Assembly (NCBI GenBank): GCA_903884065.1
Contig: CAISDL010000059.1
Coordinates: 62,001-126,000 of the forward strand
Source: an uncultured Actinomycetes bacterium
Lineage (GTDB): Bacteria; Actinomycetota; Actinomycetes; Mycobacteriales; Mycobacteriaceae
DNA length: 64,000 nt
Direction: 5' to 3'
Part shown: piece after piece, positions 53,774 through 63,478 of the stretch
Layout of the letters: every line of letters begins with the position of its first letter
Numbering within the stretch: the first letter of the stretch is position 1
The notes under the pieces: generated by a model
Told to the model about the DNA's origin: nothing
Databases searched by the model: none
Seen by the model: only the letters and a program-made list of their open reading frames with translations
Made by a program: the position numbers and the translations under genes

Positions 53774-56700
53774 TCAGACCGGGACCACTTCCGACACGAT
53801 CGTCAGCTCGAAGCTATTGCTCTGCCATGCGGTCAGGAAGTTGCCGATCGGCACCGCCATGTCCTGACCGAACTCGGGACCGCTGTCGTTCATGTACACC
53901 AAGCCCTTCGGGAGGTCCACTGCGATCACCACGGCCTCGTGGTCGGGGTCGGAATAGTTCGGCACTGCCGACGGCTTGTCCTCGTCGGCGGCGCTCCAGA
54001 CCAGGGCGGCGTTGACGGTGACCATGGCCGCGTGCCCCATCGCCAGTGCCGCCTCCAGGTCGCGGAGCGCTATCTCGCCGTCCTGAGCCGTTGAGGGAGA
54101 GTTCGAGTCGGGCACCAGGGCCCCCGGCGCCCCAGACCCCGGGTTCGGCTTGCCCGGCGCCCCGGACCCCGGGTTCGGCTTGCCCGGCTTGCCGTTCTCA
54201 TCTGTTCCGCCGTATGTCCTGGTGGTCGCGCTGACGTCAAAAACCCGGTTCATCAGCACCACGGCATCCCCGACCTCGACACCATCCTCGATGTTCTGGT
54301 CCAGGTACATCTTGCTGCCCGGATTGACGACGCTGTCCGTGCGCTTCGCCAGTGCGACCATGTAGTCCTCGTCTGGGGTGTCGAGTTCGTTATTGATCTG
54401 GCGGATTGCCATCGCCGTCGCCATCAGCGTGCAGTTGAAATAGGACTGCTTACCCCAATAGACCGAGTTGTCCCGGTCGCCGTAATAGCCGGTGCCGGAG
54501 ATGGTGAGGTCGATCGTCTCCTCGATGGTGTCGGGCTTGGCCAATCCCAAGCCGACGGCGAGGTTGTGCAATGCGTCCTGCACCATGCCGGCCAGCCCCG
54601 ACATCTGAGCGTTGGCACCGTTGTTGACCGTCACGACGAACGAGTCGGTGATCCCAGGCGTCACCAACGCGGAGTCGGGCGTGTAGGTGTACAGACCGCT
54701 GGTCTCGTTCAAGTCCAGGATGCCGTATTTCGGTTTGGTGGTGACCGTGTAGGTCGGGGCGAATCCGTTATTGCTCTCGCCGTTGATGTCTCCGAAGATC
54801 ACCTTCCCATCAACGGTCGGCGGGCTCTGGGTGGGCGCCGCACTCGGGGCGCGGTTGAAGAAGATGTAGTTGAGCTGATCGGTGATGTCGGTGAAGATCG
54901 ACTGCGGGCTCGCGGCCTGCCCCGTCACCACAGCGGCCTCGGCTGAGGCCGCCGCAGCCGCCACCAACGAACGGGCGAGGACGGCTGCTGCCGGCGCAAC
55001 GGAGCCGGTGTTACCGGGGTTGCCGTTCTCCCCGTAGTTGCCGTCTTTTCCGCGCTCACCACCGACGGGCGTTCCACCCTTGCCGCCCGCACCGCCTTCA
55101 CCGGCGTCGCCACCGGTGCCGCCGCCGGCCCCGCCAGTGCCGCCGTCGCCACCGGTGCCGCCGTTGGTCCCATCAGCGCCGTAGAGACCCTTACCGCCGG
55201 TACCACCCGTGCCGCCCGCCCCGCCGGCGCCGCCCTCGCCGGCGTCCTCGGTGGCCGTGCCGGCACCGCCGGTGCCGCCGGTACCACCCGCGCCGGCGTT
55301 GCCGGCCTTCCCGCCGAGCAGGCCGGGATCGGCGTTCGTGCCGCTCTGACCGCCGGTGCCGCCTACTCCGCCATCCCCGCCGGTGCCACCGGTGCCGGCG
55401 GCAGAGGTGTCCGTGGCAGCGCCGCCGGTACCGCCGATGCCACCGGGCCCGCCGTTGCCGCCTGTCCCGCCGCGCGCGGACCCGGTGATATCCAGCGTGT
55501 CGCCACCGGAACCGCCACTACCGCCGTCCCCGCCCTCTCCACCGGATCCGACGCCGCCATCGACACCGTCGGACTTGACGACGAACAGATACCGACCGGT
55601 GCCGCCGAGGCCGCCCTTCGCGCCGCCCGGGCCGCCCGCGCCGCCGATACCGCCGTTACCGCCGGGGTCGCCAGTACCAAAAACGACGGCGTGACCGTCG
55701 GCGCCGGCGCCACCGACGCCACCCGCGCCTCCGGTGCCGCCCTCGCCACCGGCGCCACCGACCCCGAAGATCCAGCTTCCGTTGCCGCCATCGCCGCCGT
55801 TGCCGCCGATCAAGCCGGTTCCGCCGGTGGAACCGTTGTCGCTGGGGTTACGCCCGCCCACGCCGGCCCTACCGATTTGCCCGGTGCCGCCGTCGCCGCC
55901 GGCACCGCCGCCCCCGAACACCGAGAGCCACCCGACGTTGCCGCCGCTACCGCCGTCACCTCCACCGATGCCACCGTCACCGCCCGCGCCGCCACTTCCC
56001 GACAGCAGGCCACCGGCACCGCCGCTTCCGCCCTTGCCCCCAACCGGGCCCGCGCCACCGACTCCGCCGGCACCGCCGTTGGAGAACCCCGCCAGGAAAC
56101 CGGCGCTGCCGCCGGCGCCGCCAAGCCCGCCGGTGCTGGCGCGGCCGCCGTCACCGCCGTCTCCTCCGGTGCCGCCGATCGACAGCAATCCGGTGCCGCC
56201 GCCGGCGCCGCCGGCCCCGCCGGTGGAACCCGAGGGGATCGCGTTGCCGCCGGTGCCGCCGGTGCCGCCGTTGCCGCTGAACAGCCCTCCGCTGCCGCCG
56301 CGCCCGCCGGCGCCGCCGGTGACTGGGACCGGAGTCTCAATGTTGCCCATCATGACGCCGGCGTCACCGCCGGCACCACCGTTGCCGAACAAGCCGGCCG
56401 CGCCGCCGTTGCCACCGGTGGTGGCGACTGCGGCCCCTTCGCCGCCCGCGCCACCAGCCCCGCCGGCGCCCCAGATCAGGCCGCCGCGTCCGCCATCCCC
56501 ACCATTGAGGACATCGTCAGGGAGGACGCGCCCGACACCGTCGCCGCCCTTACCGCCGTTGCCGAACAGGCCGGCCGCGCCGCCTTTGCCGCCGTTGTAG
56601 CCGCTGCCGCCGCTCCCCACCATGCCGCCGTTGCCGCCCTTGCACGTAAAGGTCGGGCAGTCGTCAGCGACGGTGCCGTAGCTGTAGCCGTCGCCCCAGA

Positions 56701-57544
56701 TGATGCCGGCGTTGGGATTGTCGGCAGTGCCGTCGCCGAAGAAGATCCGCACGATGCCGGCGAAGGGGTCAGCGGTCAGCGCCGCCGGTGGCGAGACCAT
56801 CTGGGTCGGATTGACCGGCGCCCCAACGCTTATCGTGGCGGCGGCCGCCGACGTACGCCAAGCGGATCCCAGCTCCCGGCGGGTGTACGCCAGCGCCGTC
56901 CACGCCAACGGCGCCGCCGCCGGGCCATCACCGGTGCCACCGGAGGCCAGCCAGTCCAGCAGATGTCCGGCCAGACCGTTGACCGCAGCCGTCGCGGCAG
57001 CCGGCCGCGGGGCCGCGGTGATCACCGGTGCCGCTGCGGCGGCCGGAACCACCGCCGACGTGACGTCATTGCCGACCGCGGCCGCCGGCCGCACAGCATT
57101 GTCGACCGCGGCCGCCGGCCGCACAGCGGGCGCCACGGGCGCGTTGTCGACCGACGGCACGGACGTCGGAGACGACTCCGCCGCCGACGGGGTCTCAATG
57201 CCGGAGGTGCCGGCTGCTGCTTCAGAGGTGGGATCGGAGATCACCGAGGAGGGTGGGTTGTCGGAGCCACGACGACGGGTCTTGGTCTCCGTTGCCGCCG
57301 CCGCACCGGAGGTACCGCCCCGCACACCCGACCGCGACGTTCCCGCATGCGTGCCCGGGCGCGACGGCCGCGCCGAATTCGCCGACCCGGAATCCGCCGA
57401 CTCGGAATCCGCCGAGCCCGCCGATCCGGTCGAACCGGTCGTATCGGCAGACGCCAACGCCGGCATCAGCCACGCGGCCGCACCCACGCCCAGCGCGACC
57501 GCCAAAGCACCAACCCGGCCCACGCACACATCGGATGAACTCAT
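53774..57544 (-). CDS. Secreted PGRS protein with cadherin-like and C39-peptidase domain
   Basis: A 1256-residue paralogue of the giant protein, with a single module. Signal peptide ending ASADTTG, Ser/Thr-rich linker, the [15 protein letters not shown] motif, entry motif [20 protein letters not shown] near 266 with Cys pair (DCPTFTC), long GGxGG stalk, cadherin-like domain from about 891 ([20 protein letters not shown]), and a C39-like peptidase with Cys1038 (YFNCTLMAT) and His (DPDHEAVVI). [11 protein letters not shown] tandem repeat is inside the peptidase domain near 54126-54185. ATG 57544 is used. The C39 fold is a papain-type cysteine peptidase; the target is unknown. Confidence 0.88.
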   Translation of the reverse strand: MSSSDVCVGRVGALAVALGVGAAAWLMPALASADTTGSTGSAGSADSESADSGSANSARPSRPGTHAGTSRSGVRGGTSGAAAATETKTRRRGSDNPPSSVISDPTSEAAAGTSGIETPSAAESSPTSVPSVDNAPVAPAVRPAAAVDNAVRPAAAVGNDVTSAVVPAAAAAPVITAAPRPAAATAAVNGLAGHLLDWLASGGTGDGPAAAPLAWTALAYTRRELGSAWRTSAAAATISVGAPVNPTQMVSPPAALTADPFAGIVRIFFGDGTADNPNAGIIWGDGYSYGTVADDCPTFTCKGGNGGMVGSGGSGYNGGKGGAAGLFGNGGKGGDGVGRVLPDDVLNGGDGGRGGLIWGAGGAGGAGGEGAAVATTGGNGGAAGLFGNGGAGGDAGVMMGNIETPVPVTGGAGGRGGSGGLFSGNGGTGGTGGNAIPSGSTGGAGGAGGGTGLLSIGGTGGDGGDGGRASTGGLGGAGGSAGFLAGFSNGGAGGVGGAGPVGGKGGSGGAGGLLSGSGGAGGDGGIGGGDGGSGGNVGWLSVFGGGGAGGDGGTGQIGRAGVGGRNPSDNGSTGGTGLIGGNGGDGGNGSWIFGVGGAGGEGGTGGAGGVGGAGADGHAVVFGTGDPGGNGGIGGAGGPGGAKGGLGGTGRYLFVVKSDGVDGGVGSGGEGGDGGSGGSGGDTLDITGSARGGTGGNGGPGGIGGTGGAATDTSAAGTGGTGGDGGVGGTGGQSGTNADPGLLGGKAGNAGAGGTGGTGGAGTATEDAGEGGAGGAGGTGGTGGKGLYGADGTNGGTGGDGGTGGAGGGTGGDAGEGGAGGKGGTPVGGERGKDGNYGENGNPGNTGSVAPAAAVLARSLVAAAAASAEAAVVTGQAASPQSIFTDITDQLNYIFFNRAPSAAPTQSPPTVDGKVIFGDINGESNNGFAPTYTVTTKPKYGILDLNETSGLYTYTPDSALVTPGITDSFVVTVNNGANAQMSGLAGMVQDALHNLAVGLGLAKPDTIEETIDLTISGTGYYGDRDNSVYWGKQSYFNCTLMATAMAIRQINNELDTPDEDYMVALAKRTDSVVNPGSKMYLDQNIEDGVEVGDAVVLMNRVFDVSATTRTYGGTDENGKPGKPNPGSGAPGKPNPGSGAPGALVPDSNSPSTAQDGEIALRDLEAALAMGHAAMVTVNAALVWSAADEDKPSAVPNYSDPDHEAVVIAVDLPKGLVYMNDSGPEFGQDMAVPIGNFLTAWQSNSFELTIVSEVVPV
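54126..54185 (-). repeat. 30-bp tandem repeat inside the C39 domain
   Basis: Two near-identical 30-base units encode [10 protein letters not shown] twice within a loop between the Cys and His parts of the peptidase domain. The paralogue lacks it, so this is a recent insertion by slippage. Confidence 0.85.
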
Positions 57545-57886
57545 CGCAACCCCCGCTTACCGATAGCGCCGTGATCGACGCGCATTCCGCACGCCCCTGT
57601 CTGGGCGAACCGCCACCATGTCACCGCCACAGCCCGCGCACCACGCTCGAAGGGCCCTAGCCATCTAATTAAGGCCCAACGTCACCCAACCGCAGGGACT
57701 TTCGGCCCCGTCGACGCGCCCGGATCGCCGGCGCGCGGGTGATCGTGCTCGTCGCCGACCTCACCCGAGGTGCGATGGCCGACGTCTGCGTCGTGACCAC
57801 CGACTCCGCCGAGGGGACGCACCTATCGACTGAATATCTGCCTGCCGCAAGCGAAAAGGGGTTTGAAAAGCGCTGCGCGCGAAACC
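57545..57886. other. 342-base stretch without a clear gene
   Basis: This contains the leader of the PGRS-C39 gene near 57545 and an AT-rich spot near 57661-57675 (TCTAATTAAGG) that could belong to its promoter on the minus strand. I see no convincing reading frame, tRNA or hairpin. Confidence 0.5.
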
Positions 57887-57970
57887 ATGGCCACTTCGTT
57901 CATTGTCGCCGGTTCGATTGTCGGAATGCTCATCCTGTTGGGCTTATTCATTACGTTCACCCACGCCTGA
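57887..57970 (+). CDS. Tiny membrane peptide ORF (27 aa)
   Basis: MATSFIVAGSIVGMLILLGL followed by FITFTHA and a stop. The whole peptide is one hydrophobic helix with a charged-free short head, like small membrane regulators. No good ribosome-binding site is close to the ATG; a TTG at 57863 with AAGGGG just before would add eight residues. Support is composition only. Confidence 0.3.
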   Translation: MATSFIVAGSIVGMLILLGLFITFTHA

Positions 57971-57988
57971 CCGGCGGTTGCCAAACCC

Positions 57989-58657
57989 TCAGGACACCGT
58001 GACGTGGACGTGGTTGAAGTGATTCGCCACCCGCCACAGCGTGTACACAACGCCGAACCGTCCTGCCTGTCCTTGGACATCGGCGTTGATGGCATCACCC
58101 AGAGCCATGTCCGAGCCGATCATGATGTCGATGGCGTGACCGCTGGGGTGATCGGGAAGCGGATCCGACCGCACGCCGCCGATGGACTGGACACCGGGGT
58201 AAGCGTTGATGATGTACGCCGCCAACGCCCTGGCGTTCGGGACCAGACCGCCCATCCCGACCGTCGGAACGGCGCCACCCAACACGGCCTGCTCAGCGGC
58301 GGGAGACATGGCATAGCTCGCCGTGCCCGCCAAGTCGTCTCCGATGACGGCAGCCGTCGCGACTTCCGCGGCCGCTGCGAAGTTCTCAGCCTCGTCGCGG
58401 ATGGTCGACTGCGCCCTGACCACGGTGAGCGAGGCCGGATCGTCGGGGTGCTTATTGTCGGGTCGGGCTGGTTGCCCGGCTTGGGCGGGTTTTTCAGCCT
58501 GCTGGCGCGACTGACTGCGATGTGACCCCGCGTCCTGGCCCGTATCGGCGTACGCCGTGCAACTCAACGTCGTGCAGAGTGCCGTGAGTCCGACGACCGC
58601 ACCGACCAATCGCGCGCGCAGCAGCGATTTCGCCACGAACGTCGGGGGCAACTTCAC
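57989..58657 (-). CDS. Secreted ARB_07466-like domain protein
   Basis: A 222-residue exported protein. Signal peptide to about residue 37 (SCTAYADTG), then a Gln/Pro-rich linker. The C-terminal domain (SIGGVRSDPLPDHPSGHAID and NHFNHVHVTVS) is the ARB_07466-like fold, with an H-x3-D and H-x-H pattern related to M15-type zinc sites. Mycobacteria have several such secreted proteins; activity is unproven. ATG 58657; probably co-transcribed with the ion channel gene, 82 bases upstream. Confidence 0.8.
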   Translation of the reverse strand: MKLPPTFVAKSLLRARLVGAVVGLTALCTTLSCTAYADTGQDAGSHRSQSRQQAEKPAQAGQPARPDNKHPDDPASLTVVRAQSTIRDEAENFAAAAEVATAAVIGDDLAGTASYAMSPAAEQAVLGGAVPTVGMGGLVPNARALAAYIINAYPGVQSIGGVRSDPLPDHPSGHAIDIMIGSDMALGDAINADVQGQAGRFGVVYTLWRVANHFNHVHVTVS

Positions 58658-58739
58658 GAATGCGCATCCTTTGACCGTTGAGTTCAGGTACGACTCGGCA
58701 TCAAATCACAGGGTCCCCGCGATGACGCGGATTTAACGG

Positions 58740-59780
58740 CTAAAGGAATCTGAGCAGGGAGTGATCCCCGCGCAGGTACAGATACGTCGCCAACGCAATC
58801 AGTGCCCCGAAGGCCGCCAGCGAGATCACGCCCGCCCGCCGGTCCGTCGCGGCGGTCAGCGCCTGGGCCATCTCGTGTCTGTTTCGGCGGCTTGCCACCA
58901 CCGTGTATCCCATCGCGGCCAGGATGTAGAGCATCGAAAGGAGATAGAGCAGATCCAGCATCGTGAGGTATTCGACAGACGGCAGGCTGGCGTCGGCAGT
59001 CCATTGCAGGGCCACCATCGTCAGCATCGCGGTGACACCGATCCCCGTTCGCGCCTCCTCCAGACGGGCGGGCAGCACGTAGATCAGTGAGGTGATGAGG
59101 ATGACGATGAAGATCGGCAGGATGATCTTCACGAGGTAGGGCAACACGTTTCGTTTCGCCGGGATCTCGATCACGATGCAGGAGTAGGGGATGTCGGCCG
59201 GAGCGGAGGTGTCGCCGAAATCGGTTTCGTAGGCGTGGTCCAGGATGAACAAAGTCGGAGTCCCCAGGGAAAACCCCGGGATTGACATCAGCAGAGCTTT
59301 GTTGATCGAGATGGGCTTCTTGTCCGGGACGTATTCCAGCTTGCGAACATCGGAGCGTTCATCTTTGAGCGCCACCCGCAAAGTCTGGGTGTCGAACGGG
59401 TACTCCTGAAGAAGAAGCTTCCTGCTGAAAACTCCCTGGAATCTCAACAGCTGGTACTTATTGCCGTCAGGGAGGTCGACTGGCGCGTCATACAGCGGCT
59501 TGCCCACAACTCCGCCCGTCGACGAGGTGGTGGTGTTCTGAAATCCGTTGGACGTCATCGTCTCGACAGTGGCCGCGGGGTTGATGTCGGGGTTCTTCCA
59601 ACGGAACCACAGATAGAAGTCCAGCGTGAAACTCTCGGACTCCAGGTCGATGTTCTGAATGTCTTTGATGAAGGCGCCGACGACGACCTTGTCGGGATCG
59701 GTGTCAGCGCTCGCCGACGCCGGCAGCGCGAGCGGGACGGCCAACGCGGTGAACAGGACGAGGAGGATCCGCACCATCAT
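58740..59780 (-). CDS. Pentameric ligand-gated ion channel homologue
   Basis: A 346-residue prokaryotic Cys-loop receptor homologue (ELIC/GLIC-like). Signal peptide MMVRILLVLFTALAVPLALP, extracellular beta-sandwich with FDTQTLRVALKDE and DFYLWFRWKNP (loop D-like), then four helices; M2 is in TGIGVTAMLTMVALQWTADA after the M1 ILPIFIVILITSLIYVLP. No Cys-loop disulfide is seen, as is usual in bacteria. The gate, ligand and ion selectivity are unknown. ATG 59780; an earlier GTG at the VPEVRRG position is possible. Confidence 0.85.
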   Translation of the reverse strand: MMVRILLVLFTALAVPLALPASASADTDPDKVVVGAFIKDIQNIDLESESFTLDFYLWFRWKNPDINPAATVETMTSNGFQNTTTSSTGGVVGKPLYDAPVDLPDGNKYQLLRFQGVFSRKLLLQEYPFDTQTLRVALKDERSDVRKLEYVPDKKPISINKALLMSIPGFSLGTPTLFILDHAYETDFGDTSAPADIPYSCIVIEIPAKRNVLPYLVKIILPIFIVILITSLIYVLPARLEEARTGIGVTAMLTMVALQWTADASLPSVEYLTMLDLLYLLSMLYILAAMGYTVVASRRNRHEMAQALTAATDRRAGVISLAAFGALIALATYLYLRGDHSLLRFL

Positions 59781-59855
59781 CGCGAACCCGCGCCGAACTT
59801 CGGGCACTGGAACCCACCGCCCCTCACCGCCGCGCACGTCCACCCGGCCTTGGAC

Positions 59856-59874
59856 GTCCTCCACGCTGGAGGAC
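59856..59874. repeat. 8-bp perfect hairpin upstream of ion channel gene
   Basis: GTCCTCCA, three bases, then TGGAGGAC. It is in the 288-base gap between the divergent ion channel and arsD genes. It could be an operator for either gene, for example of ArsR, but the sequence is not a recognised ArsR box. Confidence 0.35.
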
Positions 59875-60068
59875 CGTTCCGGAGCTGATCGTGACACAGC
59901 GCTCGACAGTCGCCTCAGACCGCACGCGGCGTGTCTCCAGCGTCTACCTCTCGGTTCGTTTGACCCCCGGGCCGGACTACGGTTGAACCGCCACGACCTG
60001 ACCGCCCGGGTGCAACGGCCCGCTGACCAACGGAATTGACCTCTGCCCCAACCTGACAAGGAGAGCCG

Positions 60069-60470
60069 ATGAGCAAGATCGAGGTATTCGAGCCGGCCCT
60101 GTGCTGTGCCACCGGTGTGTGCGGGGAGGACGTCGACCAGCAACTGGTCACTTTCTCCGCCGACATCGACTTCATTCGTAGCCGCGGCGGCGACATCGCG
60201 CGCTACAACCTGGCCAGCGAACCGCAGGCGTTCGCCGCCCACGAGGCCGTCACAGCCTTCCTGCACGTGTCCGGATCGGCCGGGCTGCCGCTCGTGCTCG
60301 TCGACGGGGTCACCGCGATGACCGGCCGATACCCCGACCGGATTCAACTCGCCATCTGGGCTGGGCTCGACGCACTCACGCCCGCCGGCTCCGGCCCGGG
60401 CCTCACCGCCGCATCGGATTCCTCGACCGGGGGATGCTGCGGCGGCGCCGGCGCCTCGAGTTGCTGCTGA
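60069..60470 (+). CDS. arsD: ArsD arsenic metallochaperone
   Basis: A 133-residue ArsD: EPALCCATGVCG has the Cys12-Cys13 and Cys18 set, and the C-terminus ends with GGCCGGAGASSCC, the extra Cys pairs. ArsD delivers As(III)/Sb(III) to the ArsA ATPase. AAGGAGA precedes ATG 60069. ArsA follows after 11 bases. ArsR and the permease are not visible, so only part of the operon remains. Confidence 0.92.
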   Translation: MSKIEVFEPALCCATGVCGEDVDQQLVTFSADIDFIRSRGGDIARYNLASEPQAFAAHEAVTAFLHVSGSAGLPLVLVDGVTAMTGRYPDRIQLAIWAGLDALTPAGSGPGLTAASDSSTGGCCGGAGASSCC

Positions 60471-60481
60471 TTCACGACGCG

Positions 60482-61624
60482 ATGAAGTTCCTTGACCATC
60501 CGCCGCGCTTTCTGTTCTTCACCGGGAAGGGCGGGGTGGGCAAGACCTCCATCGCCTGTGCCACCGCGATCACTCTGACCCGGCAAGGCCGGTCGGTACT
60601 GCTGGTCAGTACCGACCCCGCCTCCAACGTCGGCCAGGTCTTCGGGCTGACGATCGGCAACACCATCACCGCGATCCCCGCGGTTGCCGGGCTGTCGGCG
60701 CTGGAGATCGACCCCGACCAGGCGGCCGAGGCCTACCGGGAACGCATCGTCGGACCCGTGCGCGGCCTGCTGCCCGAGGCGGAGGTGGCCTCGATCACCG
60801 AGCAACTCTCCGGCTCCTGCACCACCGAGATCGCTTCGTTCAACGAGTTCACCGAACTGCTCACCGACTCCGACGGCCGCATCGCGCAGTTCGACCACGT
60901 CCTGTTCGACACCGCACCGACCGGACACACCATTCGGCTGCTGCAACTGCCCGGCTCCTGGACGGACTTCCTCAACGAAGGCAAGGGCGATGCCTCCTGC
61001 CTGGGGCCGCTGGCCGGCCTGGAGAAGCAGCGTGCCGTGTACTCCGCAGCCGTCGATGCGCTGGCCGATCCGGACCGCACCCGTCTGGTGCTGGTGGCCC
61101 GCGCCCAGACCTCGACTCTGACCGAGATCACCCGCACCCACCGAGAATTGGCCACCATCGGACTCAACCATCAGTACGTCGTGATCAACGGCGTCCTGCC
61201 CGCACCCGCCGATGACAGCGACGCGCTGGCCTCAGCGATCTACCGCCGCGAACAGGCCGCCATCGCCGCACTGCCCGAGGAACTGAAAGCGCTGCCGCTG
61301 GATCTGGTGGACCTCAAAGCCACCAACATCGTCGGAATCGACGCCCTGGCAACGCTGTTCACGTCCGACACCGCCACCGGCCAGCCCGCCCAGCCCCCGG
61401 TCGAGGTACCCGATGCGCCCCTGGCGGCGCTGGTCGACCACATCGCCGCCGGCGACAAGGGCCTGATCATGTGTATGGGCAAGGGCGGGGTCGGCAAGAC
61501 CACCGTCGCCGCCGCGAACGCCGTCGGTGACGGGAATGCGGATCAGTGCTTGGTCGCGGTCGGAAAAGTAAAGCCACTCCACGCGGGTAGTACCTGTCAT
61601 TGCCCACCCCCCACTGGTCGCTAG
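60482..61624 (+). pseudogene. arsA: ArsA arsenite-transporting ATPase, 3'-truncated
   Basis: Anion-pump ATPase. The first P-loop GKGGVGKTSIACATAI is complete, with DTAPTGHTIRLLQLP and the metal-site cysteines (SGSCTTEIA; ASCLGPLAG). The second P-loop GKGGVGKTTVAAA starts near residue 334 but homology ends at about 61525 after AANAV; the remaining 33 residues are foreign. A full ArsA is about 580 residues, so the second ATPase half is lost and the pump should be inactive. ATG 60482. The break marks the left end of a mobile segment. Confidence 0.88.
61526..61600 (-). pseudogene. 5' fragment of an unknown gene at the arsA junction
   Basis: On the minus strand ATG 61600 (GGGGGGTGGG upstream) begins MTGTTRVEWLYFSDRDQALI and runs to the junction with arsA. 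Beyond that the reading enters arsA antisense. It is the start of a gene brought in by the inserted DNA and cut at the join. I do not recognise the product. Confidence 0.4.
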
Positions 61625-61687
61625 GAGTTTAGTTCTCACGATGCCCTCGGAGCCCGTAGCGGCAGGGCCTGCGCATGTTTATGGGAG

Positions 61688-62389
61688 TCATCGTCGCACC
61701 ACGAATACACGGCCATCGCCGGCGAGGGGTTTGTCGGCGGGACCGCGGATGTGTGGCTCGACCCATACCGGCCGGCGTAATACTCTGCCCGGGCCGTAGG
61801 CCTGATTCCGCCAGAATCCGCGGCACCACCACTGCTTGGTGTAAGCGCGTTTTCCGCCGACACTCGGTGTGTTCGCCACCTCTTCTGCACGGACCTGGCG
61901 GATGTCGATGAGACTGACCGCAGGAGCCGTTGCAGGTTGCGGAGTCGCGCCGGTGGCCGGGCTGGGTGCGGGCGGGCTGCCAGCCCCGGCGATCTTGCGG
62001 TGTGTGGTGACGCGAGGTTGGGAGGCGAGCAGCCAAAGCGAGCCCAAGACGGAAAGGGGGGCGACAGCTCCCGTTTCGGTTCGATGGGCGACGGGTTCGT
62101 AGAGGTCCCATACGCCGCTGGCATGCATGACCAGCGGTGTGCGGTCCAGCGAGCCGGCGAGGCGCTCCCCCACGCGGGGTCTGTCCCAGCGGAATCCGAC
62201 AGTCACGCCGACGCTTTCGTCGCGCGTGCCCCAGGACATGGCGTCGATCGGCATGCGGACAACCTGATCGCTGCCGGGCACCGGCCAGTCAAATGAACCG
62301 ATCGGCTTCGACCATTCCGGCAAGGTCTCGGCCGCCGTAAGGGCCAGATCCACCAAATCCCGCGTAGTGCGGTTTTTCTCCGCTGTCAC
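61688..62389 (-). CDS. Uncharacterised actinobacterial mobile-element protein
   Basis: From GTG 62389 a 233-residue protein begins MTAEKNRTTRDLVDLALTAA; an upstream ATG at 62554 is also open but looks like non-coding leader. The C-terminus KQWWCRGFWRNQAYGPGRVL followed by RRPVWVEPHIRGPADKPL is typical of uncharacterised proteins on actinobacterial plasmids and phages. The function is unknown. I see no catalytic motif. Confidence 0.6.
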   Translation of the reverse strand: MTAEKNRTTRDLVDLALTAAETLPEWSKPIGSFDWPVPGSDQVVRMPIDAMSWGTRDESVGVTVGFRWDRPRVGERLAGSLDRTPLVMHASGVWDLYEPVAHRTETGAVAPLSVLGSLWLLASQPRVTTHRKIAGAGSPPAPSPATGATPQPATAPAVSLIDIRQVRAEEVANTPSVGGKRAYTKQWWCRGFWRNQAYGPGRVLRRPVWVEPHIRGPADKPLAGDGRVFVVRR

Positions 62390-62679
62390 CGTGTCAAGAT
62401 TTGATTGGTGTCCCGATTGCGGGAGCCTAAATTCTTGAACTCCCGTTGGTACGGAAAACGGGAAGACTGGGGGATGCCAGCCGCTCGATCGCGACACGTC
62501 GTGCTGAAGACGCGCGACCTGCCTTTGGGTCGACCGACACCACGCGACGGACATCGTCGGTGTAACGCTCGCACATAAGACCCCCTGCTACTCTCGCCCC
62601 GCTCTGCGGCGGCGCGTATCAAGGTACAGCCGATTTGCGCTGCTGCGCTTTCCGTTTGCAGGGGTGCCGGGCCGCACTG

Positions 62680-63326
62680 TTAGGCGATTGCGACTGAGAC
62701 GGTGCGGGTGGTGGTGCCGCCGTAGCCGTCGGCGATGGTCACGGTGAAGGAGTCGGACTTGTCGGCTGCGGTGGCGCCCGCGCGGGTTGCTTTCTGCCGG
62801 GCGGCGGCGCCACCGCCTGGGATCCGCCGTACCCGTCGGTGACGGTGACGGTGAACGCGTCGGTCTTGGGTGTGGTCGAGGAACGGGCCGCGCTACGGGC
62901 AGCCGCGGTCGGGGTGTAGGAGAAGCTGCCGTCGGCGGTGACGGTCACGCTGCCGTTTGGCCGGTTTGGACGCCGCGTAGGTCAGGGTGTCCCGGTCGGT
63001 GTCGGATGCGGTGATCTTTCCGGCGGCCACCCGGTGACCGGATTCGGTTTTGTGATCGTGCCGGTGGCGGTCGGGACGCTGTTGGCGCCGGCAACCACCA
63101 CGCTGACCGGTACGGCGAGCGAACCGCCGTACCCGTCAATGATGGTCACGGTGAAGCTGTCGGCCTTGTCGGTCGCGGTGGCGCCGGTCTTCGCCGCGGC
63201 GTGGCGGGCGGCCGCAGTCGGGGTGTAGGTGAACGCCCCCGCCGCGGTGATGCTGACCGTGCCCTTGGCCGTAGCGGTGCTCAGCGTGTAGGACAGCGGA
63301 TCCTTATCGGCATCGGTACCGGTCAC
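62680..63326 (-). pseudogene. Decayed cadherin-like/VCBS repeat gene
   Basis: Three pieces in different frames each show a typical repeat: GTVSITAAGAFTYTPTAAAR (63326 end), DGSFSYTPTAAARSAARSS, and DSFTVTIADGYGG ending in a stop at 62680. These are successive repeats of one long bacterial adhesion-type protein (I/T-x-x-x-G-x-F-x-Y-T-P). The frames do not join, so at least two frameshifts exist, and the N-terminal part is missing. Confidence 0.7.
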
Positions 63327-63393
63327 CGTGTGTTGAGCGTCGCTGTGGATGCGGTTGATGTCGTCATCATGGATGCCGATGGTGTTGACGTAG

Positions 63394-63428
63394 CGAAGGC
63401 CCCGTCCGCGTAGCGGGCGAGGCCTTCG
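63394..63428. terminator. Long imperfect inverted repeat after the ATPase gene
   Basis: CGAAGGCC...GGCCTTCG with a partly complementary interior spans 35 bases. It lies 51 bases past the stop of the ATPase gene (minus strand) and is probably its terminator. Confidence 0.6.
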
Positions 63429-63478
63429 TCTGCATGGTGGTGGCGTCGTCGGTGTGGTGACGTCGCACGCTCAGTGGT

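Noticed and set aside
58658..58739. c-di-AMP (ydaO) riboswitch before the secreted ARB_07466-like gene
   Set aside because: Only 82 bases separate the two genes and the conserved riboswitch segments could not be recognised.
61232..61639. 135-residue minus-strand ORF at the arsA junction
   Set aside because: Only the first 25 residues, from ATG 61600, can be foreign coding sequence; the rest is arsA antisense.
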